This document shows, piece after piece, positions 44,304-55,379 of a stretch of 60,000 nt of DNA; within the stretch, counting starts at the first letter, position 1; every line of letters begins with the position of its first letter. Under the pieces are notes generated by a model that was not told the origin of the DNA, searched no databases, and worked only from the letters and a program-made list of their open reading frames with translations. Both the position numbers and the translations under genes were made by a program. Origin of the DNA: Takakia lepidozioides (lineage: Eukaryota > Streptophyta > Takakiopsida > Takakiales > Takakiaceae); the NCBI GenBank assembly GCA_030704615.1, contig CM060734.1, positions 28,786,042 to 28,846,041 on the forward strand, written 5' to 3'.

Positions 44304-47167
44304 ATGGATTCACTGCTGGCTAGCTATGGAAGCGACGATGAAGAAGACGAGGGGAAACAGGAGACGTCCCAGGCTTTTTCTCAATGTTCGGACAAGTTGG
44401 ACGCGCCTTCAGAGCCAGTCATCAAACGCTCCATCCTGGGCGCTCTTCCTCCTCCAAGAAACCCTCAGAAGTCGATGCCTCCGAGGCATAAGTCATTAGA
44501 TGCTCTAACAAGTCACAGAAGAGTCGGTGCAGCTCCCGCAGATGCTGTAGATGTGACGGGCATGGATTCTGCGGGAGGAATGAAGAGATTGGGTTCACTA
44601 TTCGCCTCCCTTCCCCAACCTCAAAATTCATGTCCCACTGTCCTAAGCCCGATCCTCTCCGGAGAGTCTTGCCGGCATTTGAACAATGTACCAAAGACAG
44701 ATGGCGAGTCGGATACATTGAAGGGAAGCTCCTTTGATGACAGTTCATCAGTGGTTTCAAGTGGGGGAGTTACTAACTCATTGGCCTTCGGTCAATCGCT
44801 GCCAGAGAGATCGGGCAAGGTAGGTGCCTCGCTATTCAGATCACTGCCGCCCCCAAAGACTCAATCAGGAGGCGGAATCCAGCCATCTCAGAAACAGAAG
44901 GTTACATTCAGGCCACCCATCAACATGGCCCTTCTGGAATCCAAGGATGACGATGACTGGGAGCCTTCCAAAAAGCTGGCAAAGCCTGAATCTAGTACAA
45001 CCAAGGGAAAAGGCGAGATTGGACTCGCAGCTCTCCTACCCGCCCCGAAGAATAGCTTGGGCGTAGGGGTCTCTCTGGGTAGCGGGGCAAGCCAGGGAGG
45101 GCGCCGAACCACAATGGAAACATCTTCGGAATTGGTAGTAGACCGGGATCCAGAACCTATAGGAGAGGGTGAGGTTTCCAATGTAAGGGCTCCACAATCG
45201 TTTAGCACATTCATCGAGAGCGAGAGTGGGGCATCTCTAGCTACTGATGCAAGAAATCGGGAGAGCTTGTATCCACCACCTTATCAAGGATCTCCAGCTA
45301 CCTTTCAGGTAAAATTGTGTTCAGTAGATTTTTTTGACATGATTTGACGTTTGATTGGATGCAGTTTAAGGGAGACAGCTCTCTTAGTTTCTTGTTCACA
45401 GGTCTTTAAATTGTGGCTGCTTGAGAGTTTAAGTTCGACATTGTAATTGACTTCAGTAAGTGATGCCCTATGCCTTTTTTTGATCTGCAATTGTTCAGGA
45501 GTCCACCCAGTTGTGTTGGTCATTCGTACCCAGAGAGATAATGTACTCATAAGACGTTGTTTGCCGTAGCATTGTGGCAATAGACCCTGCGCCCAGTTTG
45601 GGCAGAACAGATACTACCTTTGTGGGTGGGCTCACTCCGGTAGGTGACTTACCCTTTTAAGACAATTAGTTTGGGTTTTCCAGATATCCTCTAGAAAGCC
45701 CTTCACATAAGCATCACCTTACTGTGTGTGCTGTCCAGCAATTAGATCCCAACAGGGCCAGGGCTTTGGCTCAGCCTGAAGATTTTCAAAGTTGGTGAAA
45801 GCAGAGGTGCAGGGACAATGTTTACCTGACAGAGACAGAGAGGGACAGAGAGAGATTTGTGTGTTGTCCTCCATAAACCATCGTTCCCCTCCCTACATGT
45901 GTCCCACATTCACTGCACATGGATTGCTTTGTTTTCTTAGATGGGAGGATGCTATTTGAATTTGTTGTTTATATTAGAGGAATGTTTGTAAACTGTTAAT
46001 GCTAAAGTGTGAGGACAACCATGCTCACTTAGAAGGATTGTGAACAGGATGCATACACAAAGGAGCAACAGTGGCCATCAGGAGGGGGCTACACCACAGA
46101 TCAGGCTGACCTCACTATGTATCATGTGGGGGGGCAATATGATGCCAACAGCTGGCAGTATCAGGGAGGTGGGGTGGGTTATTCCACACAACCAACCCAA
46201 GCACTGCCAAACATGCCCACAGTCGCACATGCATTGCAAGAGCCTGATGACCCAATTGCACTAGTTTTAAAGGCGGAAAGGAGGAGAGGTCGGGAGGAGA
46301 AAATGCCACTCAATGTCATTGAGGTCAAGCAGGCAGACTTGACGGGCCCTAAACTTCGAGAGGATGAACTTCACACCACTGGAATTGCCTTCGGGCCGTC
46401 TTATCAGGTCTCCTTGCTCCCTCCTGGCCCATGTGTCTTCTCAAATGCTTTGTGGTGGTATTAATGGGCTGTTTTTGTAGGTCTCATGGTTATGGTTGAA
46501 TAGATGTCCACTGGATTTCATGTATGATTCACTCCTAATAGCATCCACAATTCCATAATGTCAGGGTCCATTGTCCTTCGTACTGGTTTGCTGGTTGGTT
46601 GGGGTCCTTCCTTTGCTTGTCTTTTTGACATTTTTCTGTTTCAGGGTTTCATCTGCGTTCATTGTTGCTGTTTTGGAGTTTTTAGTCACTGCTACTTCAC
46701 GGGGTGGTTTAATTGTTGTGTATTCTAAGAGAGGCAGCTCCAGTCATGTTTGTTCGTTTCTTAGATGTTTTTGCTTGGGATTGTCTCAATAATGTTTGTT
46801 TAGGGTTCTCTCTTCTGTCTGATTTGTTGTCGGAAAGGTTTACAAATGATTCTTGGATGATTTTCTTTGTGCCTTGAATATGGTCCCCAGGTTCTCTTTT
46901 ATTTGTCGACTGTGCACTTCACATGGGCATCTTTCTCTAGTGTAGAGATTACCTTTGGTTACTGTCAATATTCATTAAAATCTGTCATCCATTTTATTCT
47001 TGCAGCCAGTGGCATCAAACAAAGACAAGCCCTCAAAGCTTCAGCGGCGGAAGCATCAAATTGGGTCCCTGTATTTTGACATGAGACAAAAGGAGATGGA
47101 ATTAGTGGAGCGGCGCTCCAAAGGCCTAATGACCAAAGCCGAAACACAGGCGAAGTATGGGTGGTAA
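44304..47167 (+). CDS. PRCC-like protein (PRCC C-terminal domain), three exons
   Basis: PRCC proteins are nuclear and linked to splicing factors and, in animals, to the MAD2B checkpoint protein. Exons 44304-45308, 46048-46407 and 47006-47167 join in phase 0 with CAG/GT donors and AG acceptors, giving 508 residues. The start MDSLLASYGSDDEEDEG is the family's short hydrophobic and acidic opening. The middle has repeated LxSLPxPxN-type segments (LFASLPQPQN, LFRSLPPPKT, LAALLPAPKN). The C-terminal domain has IEVKQADLTGP, LHTTGIAFGPSYQ, KHQIGSLYFDMRQKEMELVE and ends AETQAKYGW, matching the conserved end AKYGF/W. No lesions. A partial duplicate of its introns lies just upstream at 42.9-43.5 kb. Confidence 0.92.
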
Positions 47168-47169
47168 AC

Positions 47170-48422
47170 TTGTTGTATAACTGCGACATTGTCCAGAGTA
47201 ATTTCATTTTTACAGTTTCCTTCCCCTCTCTCTTTCCATTCACTATTATGGCTTATTTTGGTGCTCCGATATAACCTGGTTTTTTATTGCCTATGTATCC
47301 CCTTTCAACAGTGCATATCTCTTTATCCTGGCCCATGTGGAATCCAGAATGAGTGTCTCAAAACCTTGCAATTATAGATTGTGACCCTGATGATCAATAA
47401 TTGAAATCCGGAAGCCAAACATTGACATTTCTCTGGGACCATTCTTCAACTGGGGGGCTTGGCAGCCAGAACCATCTATGTTCAGGCCCTCAGTGTTGAC
47501 TACATTCAATTCGCCGGTGGTGAGTCCGAGAGAAGTAACAAAGTATGTTGTAGAGGCCATTTAATACCTGATCCACAATGTGGCGTCTGTTTTCTGTTAA
47601 CCTCTTCATGGCAGGGGGATGGCCTCCACCCTAACAACCTGACCCAGGTGCCCTAGTGCTAAGAAAAAGATAGGAACTGAACTAGCAGGGGTTACAAATT
47701 TGAACTAGGGAAGTAAAGGAAACCACCACGGGAACCCACCGGGTTTTATCGTCTTATCCTCCTGGAGGACTACCTGTCTCATCAAGTAAAGAATACTACA
47801 AGAAAGTCTAACACCCCCGATTCTGAAGATCATTCCACATTTCTGTTTTGTCCACCCAGCATAGATTGCCTGGCACCATCTCATTTTCTGCATCCCCAAA
47901 TGATTCCCTTTATTTATGTTGTTTCAACACTGGAGGCCGCTTCTTGATCATTTTAACAACACTACATAGTACAGAGTACAGGTCAGTTCATCAACTACGA
48001 AATCATTCTCACGGATGCAAGAACCGCGCTCATGGAAGTCTTTATTGTCTCTACTTAGTCAACGCAGACTGGAGCTGGACTGAACTCAGATGTCATGACA
48101 TCCCACCTTCATGTCTCGGTTTTTTGTTCAGTTTAGGATGAGAGGTTCACGATTATGACTCCGACAGTGTGAGCAAGCGATTTACATGTATGTGTGTAAG
48201 ACTAGAAGTCCCTCTGCAATTTTCCAAACGTTTCAGAAATCTTGTGAATCTTGGTCCCGGAAGGAGGTGGGAGGTATGGAGAATGAGAGCTGCCAGCCTG
48301 CCCTCCGCAGGTATCGATCGTTTGCGTTTTGTAGATAATGCATGGATGGATGAACGGCGTCCATGGAAGATTGGAGGCTTCCAAGGGCGCATCCGCTCGC
48401 ATCTCTGCAGGGGAACTTGCAG

Positions 48423-48457
<35 letters not shown>

Positions 48458-48944
48458 CGCAGCGACAATGTGGCCCCTGGATTCGATCAATTGAGTGTAT
48501 ATTGTGGAAGGCTGTTGTTGTGTTCCTCCTTCTTTGGAATTCATCTTTTCTCAAAATCTTTGGAGTGCAGGTATCCTCTTTTGCTACGGAGCTACTCGCA
48601 TTGCAAGTGATCTTGATGCCGACGCTTCTTGCGGAGGTGACTGGTCGTTAATGTATTACTAATATAGTCGCTTGCAGTAGTGAAGACCAGATTCAAGGAA
48701 AGTCAGAGCTTTTGTTTGAATGCAATGATGCATCCGTTGATGCTATTAGAATGTTGCCAGGCATCGGTCAATAAAAAGCCCCAGGGGGTCGAGAAAACTT
48801 AGGATTGGTGTCCAAGCTCCTGTGCGTTGGCATGCGTACGAGTCGGGTGGAGACAACTGTTGAAGCATTCTGCTGCAATAGTGTCATTAAGCATTCTTTT
48901 GTTACATACAATGGAGCATTCCGAACTATGCAATGCTGCCAGGT
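47170..48944. other. Intergenic stretch with CT microsatellite
   Basis: No gene is recognised. A (CT)15 run lies at about 48424-48453 and accounts for the open frames there, which encode Ser-Leu or Arg-Glu runs. Confidence 0.5.
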
Positions 48945-48949
48945 ATTCC

Positions 48950-49276
48950 TGTTGGAATTCGACAGAGAATAGAGATAAAAGATGAACTAATAACTGAGAA
49001 CTCTCCACCCAACCATAGGACCACAACAAGCTGTGTCCACCCTCCGAGCTCTCCCTATTTATACTCAAAGTCTAATCCAGAAATAGCTGAGATAACTATA
49101 GCATAACTCCATGCTTTTACTTGAGTTATCTCCACCTGTTATTCTGGTACAATGACTTGAGTCACTAATAACTGAAGCTAATTTTAGCTATCTTTTAGTT
49201 AACCGAGGCTTATCTCTATTGTTAACTGTGACTTGTCAGTATGTCTGGTTGTAGATATGTTTAATTACTTCCAACA
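48950..49276 (-). repeat. 3' LTR of the full-length Copia element
   Basis: 327 bp, TG...CA ends, paired with 53433-53759. Just inside it, 49277-49286 gives GAGTGGGAG on the element strand, the likely polypurine tract. Confidence 0.95.
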
Positions 49277-49297
49277 CTCCCACTCAATTAAACCATA

Positions 49298-51961
49298 TCA
49301 TTGAGCTACTTCGTTTGTCTTTGGAGAAAAGACACCAAGTAAGGTTGAACACTTCATGTGTTTTATTTGTGGTAGACTCTTCATCAAAACATCCGCAACC
49401 ATATCTCCTGTAGCACAATAGATCATCTTGATCTCTCCCTTGCATACAACTTCCCGTATGTAGTGATGTTGCACTTCAATGTGCTTCGTCCTTGAATGAT
49501 ATTTCGGATTCTGACTCAATGTAATCGCACTTTGATTGTCACAATAGAGAGTCGTAGGTAGTGATTGGAGATGATCCAAATCTCCAAGCAACTTCCGTAA
49601 CCAAATACCCTCTTTTGCTACTTGTGTAATGGACATGTACTCAGCTTCTGTTGATGACAACGCTGTTGCAACTTGTCGTTTACTAGACCAAGATACAGCT
49701 CCCATCTGCTAGGAGAAAACAATGGACAATGGCCTGAAGTTGATTTTCTACTATCAACGTCTCTTGCCCAGTCAGCATCAACAAACCCCAACAAACTTGG
49801 ATCTTCCACTCTCTTATAGAGTAGACCAGAGGTTGATGTTCCTCTTAGATATTGAAATATCTTCTTCACTGCTTTCCAATGGGTTTATCCGGGATTTGAA
49901 AGAAATTGTGAGACCACTCCCACTGAATGTGCAATGTCTGGCCTAGTACAAACCATGCAATACATCAAACTGCCGACTGTGCTTTGATAAGGAGTTTTCC
50001 TCATATCTTCTTGCTCTTCTTGAGTCTTAGGTGCCATATCCTTCGTAAGTTTCAAACCAACTTCGAGAGGAGTTGATGTTGGCTTACTCATCTCCAACTT
50101 AAACATTTGTAGAATTGTCTCAATGTATGATGCATGAATATTGTATGGTTCACTCGATCTCTGCTGATTTGAATACCAAGACAGAACCGAATCTCACCCA
50201 TGTCCGTCATGGCAAACTCAACACTCAACAGTGCTTTGGTTTCTGGCAACAACCTTTGATGATCGTTGGTGACAATGATTGTGTTATCCACATATAGAAC
50301 TATGACCACAAATTGTTTCCCATCTTTTTCACATAGATGTTTGTGTCAGCAATGCTTCGTTCAAATCTTGCCTTTAAGAGGTAAGCATCGATCATAGCAT
50401 ACCAGGCTCGAGGACTTTGTTTGAGTCCATACAAACTCTTTTGCAGCTTACACACAATATCACTTCCTCCTTGTGCAAACCCTTCAGGTTGTCTCATGTA
50501 GATCTCTTCTTGTAGTTCTCCATTCAGAAATGCGGTCTTAACATCCATTTGATGAACTTCGTGATCATGTTGAGCTGCAAGAGCTAACAACACTCTGATA
50601 GAAGAAATCTTCACCACTGGTGAGAAGGTTTCATTGTAATCCACTCCTTTAATTTGTGCATAGCCTTTAGCTACAAGACGAGCTTTGTACCGGTAAATAG
50701 ATCCATCAGCTTTGTACTTCAACTTAAAGATCCACTTGCAACCAATGGCTTTTCGTCCTGTAGGCAACCTAGTGAGTGTCCATGCTTTGTTTTGCATCAA
50801 TGAATCCAACTCTGAGTTGATTGCTTCTTCCCATTGTAGGTTGTCTGGAGAGCGCATCGCTTCCTCATATGTAGCAGGCTCAACCACTTGTGATGCTTCT
50901 TCCATAGCTTCAATGGCACTCATAGATATAATCAGCCTACTATGAGCTTTTCTTTCCCGCTGAGATCTCCTTAGAATTGGCACATCTTCAACTTCATCTC
51001 TAGAATCCATATCAACAAGTGGTTCACCAACTTCGACCCCTTGATCAACTCCATCAAGTTGAACACCTCCATCATTTGCTTCAGCCATCTCTTGTATTGG
51101 CTCCTCATAAGACTCATCTTGGAAATGGTGTAATGGCTCTAAGCTCATTCCCATATCATCTTCTCCCACTACCAAAGATGGTATGAAGCTTTCATCAAAC
51201 ACTACGTCCCTACTGTGTTTGACAGCCTTAGTTGTCTTATTGAACAACTTATATCCCTTTACACCTTCTGTGTAGCCAATGAAGATGCATCCTTCTGATT
51301 TGGAGTCAAGTTTTATTCGCTTCTGAATAGGGATATGGACATATGCACGACATCCAAAAATCCTACATTGAGCCACACTAGGCTTCTGACCACTCCATAC
51401 CTCTTCTGGTGTTTTTCCCAACACTGATTTGGTAGGTATTCTGTTGTGAAGATATGCTGCAGTGCCAACAGCTTCTGCCCAAAAATGATTTGAAAGATTC
51501 AATTCTTTCAACATACTCCTTGCAGATTCTTGTAGTGATCTATTCATCCGCTCAGCTACACCATTCTGCTCAAGTGTATATGGAACAGTAAACTGTCGAG
51601 CTATTCCATTCTCTTGACAAAACTGATTGAAAGCCTTTGAGATGTACTCACCACCATTGTCCGATCTCAAAATCTTAAGAGGCTTTCCAGTTTGTTTTTC
51701 TGCAAGTACTTTGAACTCATTGAATTTCTCTAGCACTTGACTTTTCTGCCTTAGGAAATTCACCACAACCCTCCTTGACAAATCATCAATGAATGTCACA
51801 AAGTACCTTGCTCCTCCAAGTGATGTGGTTTGCATTGGCCCGCACACATCAGAATGTACAATCTCCAATATACGTGTGGCTCTTCGTCCACCATCCTTAG
51901 GAAATTGATCTTGATGTTGCTTCCCTTCAAAGCAACCTTTGCATAGACGCATATCGCTCAT
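49298..51961 (-). pseudogene. Copia pol: integrase, reverse transcriptase, RNase H (broken)
   Basis: A 553-codon frame (51961-50300) holds the integrase core Asp and Glu region (HSDVCGP, then RSDNGGEY), the basic C-terminal part, and the start of reverse transcriptase (RLVAKGYAQ, MDVKTAFLNGEL). A frame break near 50300 precedes the active-site motif, which reads YVDN instead of YVDD. Further breaks lie near 50100-49880 and near 49700. The RNase H end is clear: SSTEAEYMSI, CDNQSAITLSQNPKYHSRTKHI and a final LLGVFSPK. The altered catalytic motif and the frame breaks mean no activity. Confidence 0.92.
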
Positions 51962-53371
51962 CGCTCATCTCCTTCCATAAGATGGCTTGAGAATTGCATC
52001 TGTCTCAACTTCTTAAAACTCACATGACCTAACCTTCTATGCCACAACTTTGTTTCTGACATGACAGGTGTAGATCCCAACTGTGGTGAAAATGTGGTAA
52101 GAGCACTAGAGACATGATGTTGTAATCTATACAAGCAATTATCAAGAATAGCTCTTGCTACCACAGCTCCTGAGCTATCTGTGATAATACAACTCTCATC
52201 TTGGAATACCACTATGTATCCCTTTGCAACAATTTGCCTTACAGACAGCAGGTTCTTTGTTAAAGTAGGGACATGTATGACATTTTTCATCTCTATGGTT
52301 TCCCCTTCATTGAGCATAAGAGAGACTGAGCCTTCCCCACCAATGACATGTTTGCTATCATCTCCCAAAAGAACATATTGTGTAGGTGAAAGAGATCTAT
52401 AGGATAAGAAATGCTCTCTCTCTGAACTCATATGTTGAGATGCTCCTAAATCAACATACCACACATGTTTCTGTCTAGTAGTGGCTGAGAGAGACACAAC
52501 AAATAGAATAGTATTCCTCTGATGAGTAGCTATGTTTCCTTGACTCTCTCTGCTGCGCTCATCTGCAATGCGCTTTCTACAATCCTTGATCATATGACCA
52601 AGTTTCTTGCAATAAAAGCACCTTACTTTGGCCTTTTTGATCTTTGAGCTAGATTGAGGTTTCTGAAACCTCTGGGACTTCTGAGACATATGTGAAGGGA
52701 GTCTTCTATTCAAGACTACTCCAGTCTTGCCTGTGAACAAAGCTTTGTCTACCTTTGTAGACGTACCTTGACCTTTTTTTCTTGTTTCTTCCTTGAGGAG
52801 AAATCCTATGACAACATCAATAGTTAAGTTGGTTTATCCTGCTAGAGACACCACAAGACCATCATAGGATTCAGGTAAGGTTGCCAATAACACCATTGCG
52901 GCGTGTTCATCAGTCACATTAGTTCCCACAGAGACTAGTTGATCTCGCAACACACAAAACAAATTCAAGTGTTGTTCAACTGAGTCTGACTCGGTCATCT
53001 TCAGACCATAGAACTTTTGCGTTGCATACACTTGCGATGTGACATCCTTCGTCTCATATATGCTTGTTAGCTTGTCCCAAACATCCTTAGCATTCTTAGC
53101 ACTTATAATGAGATGCAACTGTTTGTCTCTCAAGCTTGTGAGCTCTTACTTTCCGATCTTTCCTATCCCATATGGCTTGGCCAACAATAGTGTCAGATCT
53201 TGGGACTGATCCATCAACCACTCCCCATAGATCTTTGTCTAGAAGGACCATCTCCATCCTAAACTTCCAGGTTTGATAGTTAGCTCCATTGAATCGATCT
53301 TCCACTCTCACATCTAATGCACTCGTCATAGACATAGAAGGAGTATTGCTAGAAGACGACACTCCAGCCAT
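51958..53371 (-). pseudogene. Copia gag and protease (broken)
   Basis: The Gag start MAGVSSSSNTPSM and FNGANYQTWKFRMEMVL lie at 53371 to about 53100, then the frame shifts to KDVWDKLTSIYETK and LNLFCVLRDQLVSVG (down to about 52834). A third segment (52740-51958) has the CCHC zinc knuckle CFYCKKLGHMIKDC at 52620-52579, then the protease region with DLGASQHM where the catalytic DSGAS triplet is expected. The pre-integrase motif LWHRRLGHVSFKKLRQ follows. At least two frame breaks separate the segments. Confidence 0.88.
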
Positions 53372-53420
53372 AATCAAGTTCTCTCAATCTCAACTACCAA
53401 CCCTCACCTAGAGAAGAATA

Positions 53421-53432
53421 GCTCTGATACCA
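53421..53432 (-). other. Primer binding site (initiator Met tRNA)
   Basis: On the element strand TGGTATCAGAGC lies directly inside the 5' LTR. This is the complement of the 3' end of initiator-Met tRNA, the usual Copia primer. Confidence 0.95.
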
Positions 53433-53759
53433 TGTTGGAATTCGACAGAGAATAGAGATAAAAGATGAACTGATTACTGAGAACTCTCCACCCAACCATA
53501 GGACCACAACAAGCTGTGTCCACCCTTCGAGCTCTCCCTATTTATACTCAAAGTCTAATCCAGAAATAGCTGAGATAACTATAGCATAACTCCATGCTTT
53601 TACTTAAGTTATCTCCACCTGCTATTCTGGTACAATGACTTGAGTCACTAATAATTGAAGCTAACTTTAGCTATCTTTTAGCTAACCGAGGCTTATCTCT
53701 ATTGTTAACTGTGACTTGTCAGTATGTCTGGTTGTAGATATGTTTAATTACTTCCAACA
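53433..53759 (-). repeat. 5' LTR of the full-length Copia element
   Basis: 327 bp, TG...CA ends, followed on the outer side by the target duplicate ATTCC. Confidence 0.95.
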
Positions 53760-54160
53760 ATTCCCTATGGAACACAGTAGGGAATCAAGGAAAGTATAGG
53801 ATTGGTCTGCAGGCTCATGGTTGTTGATATTTGTCTCACTGTGGTGGCCAGAGGATAACAATGTTGATTAGACGTGCACCTCGAAGAGTGATGGGATTTA
53901 TTTTCCAGTAGACCTTGTTGGATGGATATTCTACTAAACAGGAGATCGTCAGTGTGTGTGTCCGATGACATATCAAGAAATCATTATGCGCCCCGAAGTG
54001 TTTATTGGTCGTCATCAACACACGAACTTGGATCTGACAGCAGAGAAGATGAAGCTTCTAAGTGACCGTTTCTTTGCACCGCATTTCAATTGGTTTCTCA
54101 GCTGTCAAATATGGGACTTTAACGTCTGCCGCTCGAATGTGCCGCACTCCGATACTGGTC

Positions 54161-55379
54161 ATGGCATCGTCAATCTCAGCTCACATAATTAAGCCGAGCT
54201 TTTCATTCAGCTCGGCTGAGGCGTCGGGGGACTCGAATATCTTCCTACGGAGAAAATGCCAACGAAGGCAAGCGTTTCTCTCTAAGAACGTCAGTAACAT
54301 GAAGTTGAAGCTGGCAACAAGGAGAATACACCCATGCCGGGGGCAGGCAGGAACATGGACACAACATCTAGGGAATGTGGACAGCATGATGAATTGCAGG
54401 ACTTATCTCAATCCAACTACTGCTGATCGGGAAAAAGAGGGTGCCATGGTGTACCGGCGCACAGTATATGATCATGAGGCTTGGATGCGGCACCGTAGCA
54501 GTACAAGGCATGGCAGGCATATACTCTCAATTGCATCATCTCGTGTTGTTCTTGCTTTAGGGCCGCCAGTATTTTCACTTACAGGGATTGTTGCCGCCAT
54601 TGCAGACTACAATGAGGTTGTCCTTGCTCACACTCTACCCCATTGGTTTCCTCTCCTCCATGTTTCTGCCTTACCTTTTTGGCTCACAGCACCCGCACTG
54701 GCCTTGTTGCTAGTTTTCCGCACAAACGCTTCCTATGGGAGGTTTGATGAGGAAGAAAGGCGTGAGGATCAACAGTCAACAAGCATTGACCTGGATAAAA
54801 AACCCGGGAGATGCTTACAAGTTGCAATGCTTCTTGCGTCATGTTGCAGCATTCGCATATTGTTTGAAAGACCATATAGCACGCGAGGAGGACTTGAAGG
54901 TGGAGTTAACAGGGTTGCTGGATCAGGAGGAGATGGACTCAGTGTTGGCATCAACACATCGACCGAACTATGTCTTGCAAATGATGTCAGAGATCATCCA
55001 TTCATGCAATTTGTCTGAAATGGAGAAAGCAACTATGGATGGAAACATCACGCAGTTTCATGACGACCTGGGTACATGTGAGCGCATATTTAAGACGCCC
55101 ATTCCCTTATCCTACACGCGCCTGACTTCAAGGTTCTTGGTCATCTGGCACCTTGCACTGCCGCCGGCTCTGTGGGATCAATGCAGCTGGATTGTGGTCC
55201 CTGCCACATTCTTGAGTGCTGCTGCCCTCTTCTGTATTGATGAGGTTGGAGTACTGATCGAGGAGCCATTCCCGATGCTGGCGCTTACATCCATTTGCTC
55301 ATCCCTACCACAAAATGTGGAAGGCTTGGTTGTCTCACAAGGAAGCCACGCAGCTGCAGGGCCTACAGCAAGCACCTAA
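54161..55379 (+). pseudogene. Bestrophin-like chloride channel (VCCN1 type), frame-disrupted
   Basis: Plant VCCN1-type bestrophins are thylakoid chloride channels that tune proton motive force. The likely start at 54161 (MASSISAHIIKPSFSFSSAE) gives a Ser-rich, transit-peptide-like N-terminus. The family core follows: YRRTVYDHEAWMRHRSSTRH, then SRVVLALGPPVFSLTGIVAA, ALPFWLTAPALALLLVFRTN and ASYGRFDEE. The frame then breaks between about 54740 and 54790. The +2-shifted frame continues QALTWIKNPGDAYKLQCFLR through TPIPLSYTRLTSRFLVIWHL, WIVVPATFLSAAALFCIDEV and GVLIEEPFPMLAL to a stop at 55379. The family has about 15 more residues at the break (the RKAWG...LARQ region), so sequence is missing there as well as shifted. 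The C-terminal tail is short. It is a recent pseudogene or has an assembly error. It appears intronless. Confidence 0.85.

Larger units (their letters stand above)
48945..53764 (-). mobile_element. Full-length Ty1/Copia LTR retrotransposon
   Basis: Two 327-bp LTRs (48950-49276 and 53433-53759) start TGTTGG and end CCAACA. They differ at 8 positions by eye (about 2.4%), mostly transitions. The 5-bp target duplication ATTCC is perfect (48945-48949 and 53760-53764). On the element strand the order is gag, protease, integrase, reverse transcriptase, RNase H, the Copia order. The interior has several frame breaks, so this copy is not autonomous. Confidence 0.97.

Noticed and set aside
48153-48651. 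Overlapping frames of 88-160 codons near 48.4 kb
   Set aside because: Driven by the (CT)n run; frames overlap on both strands with no motif.
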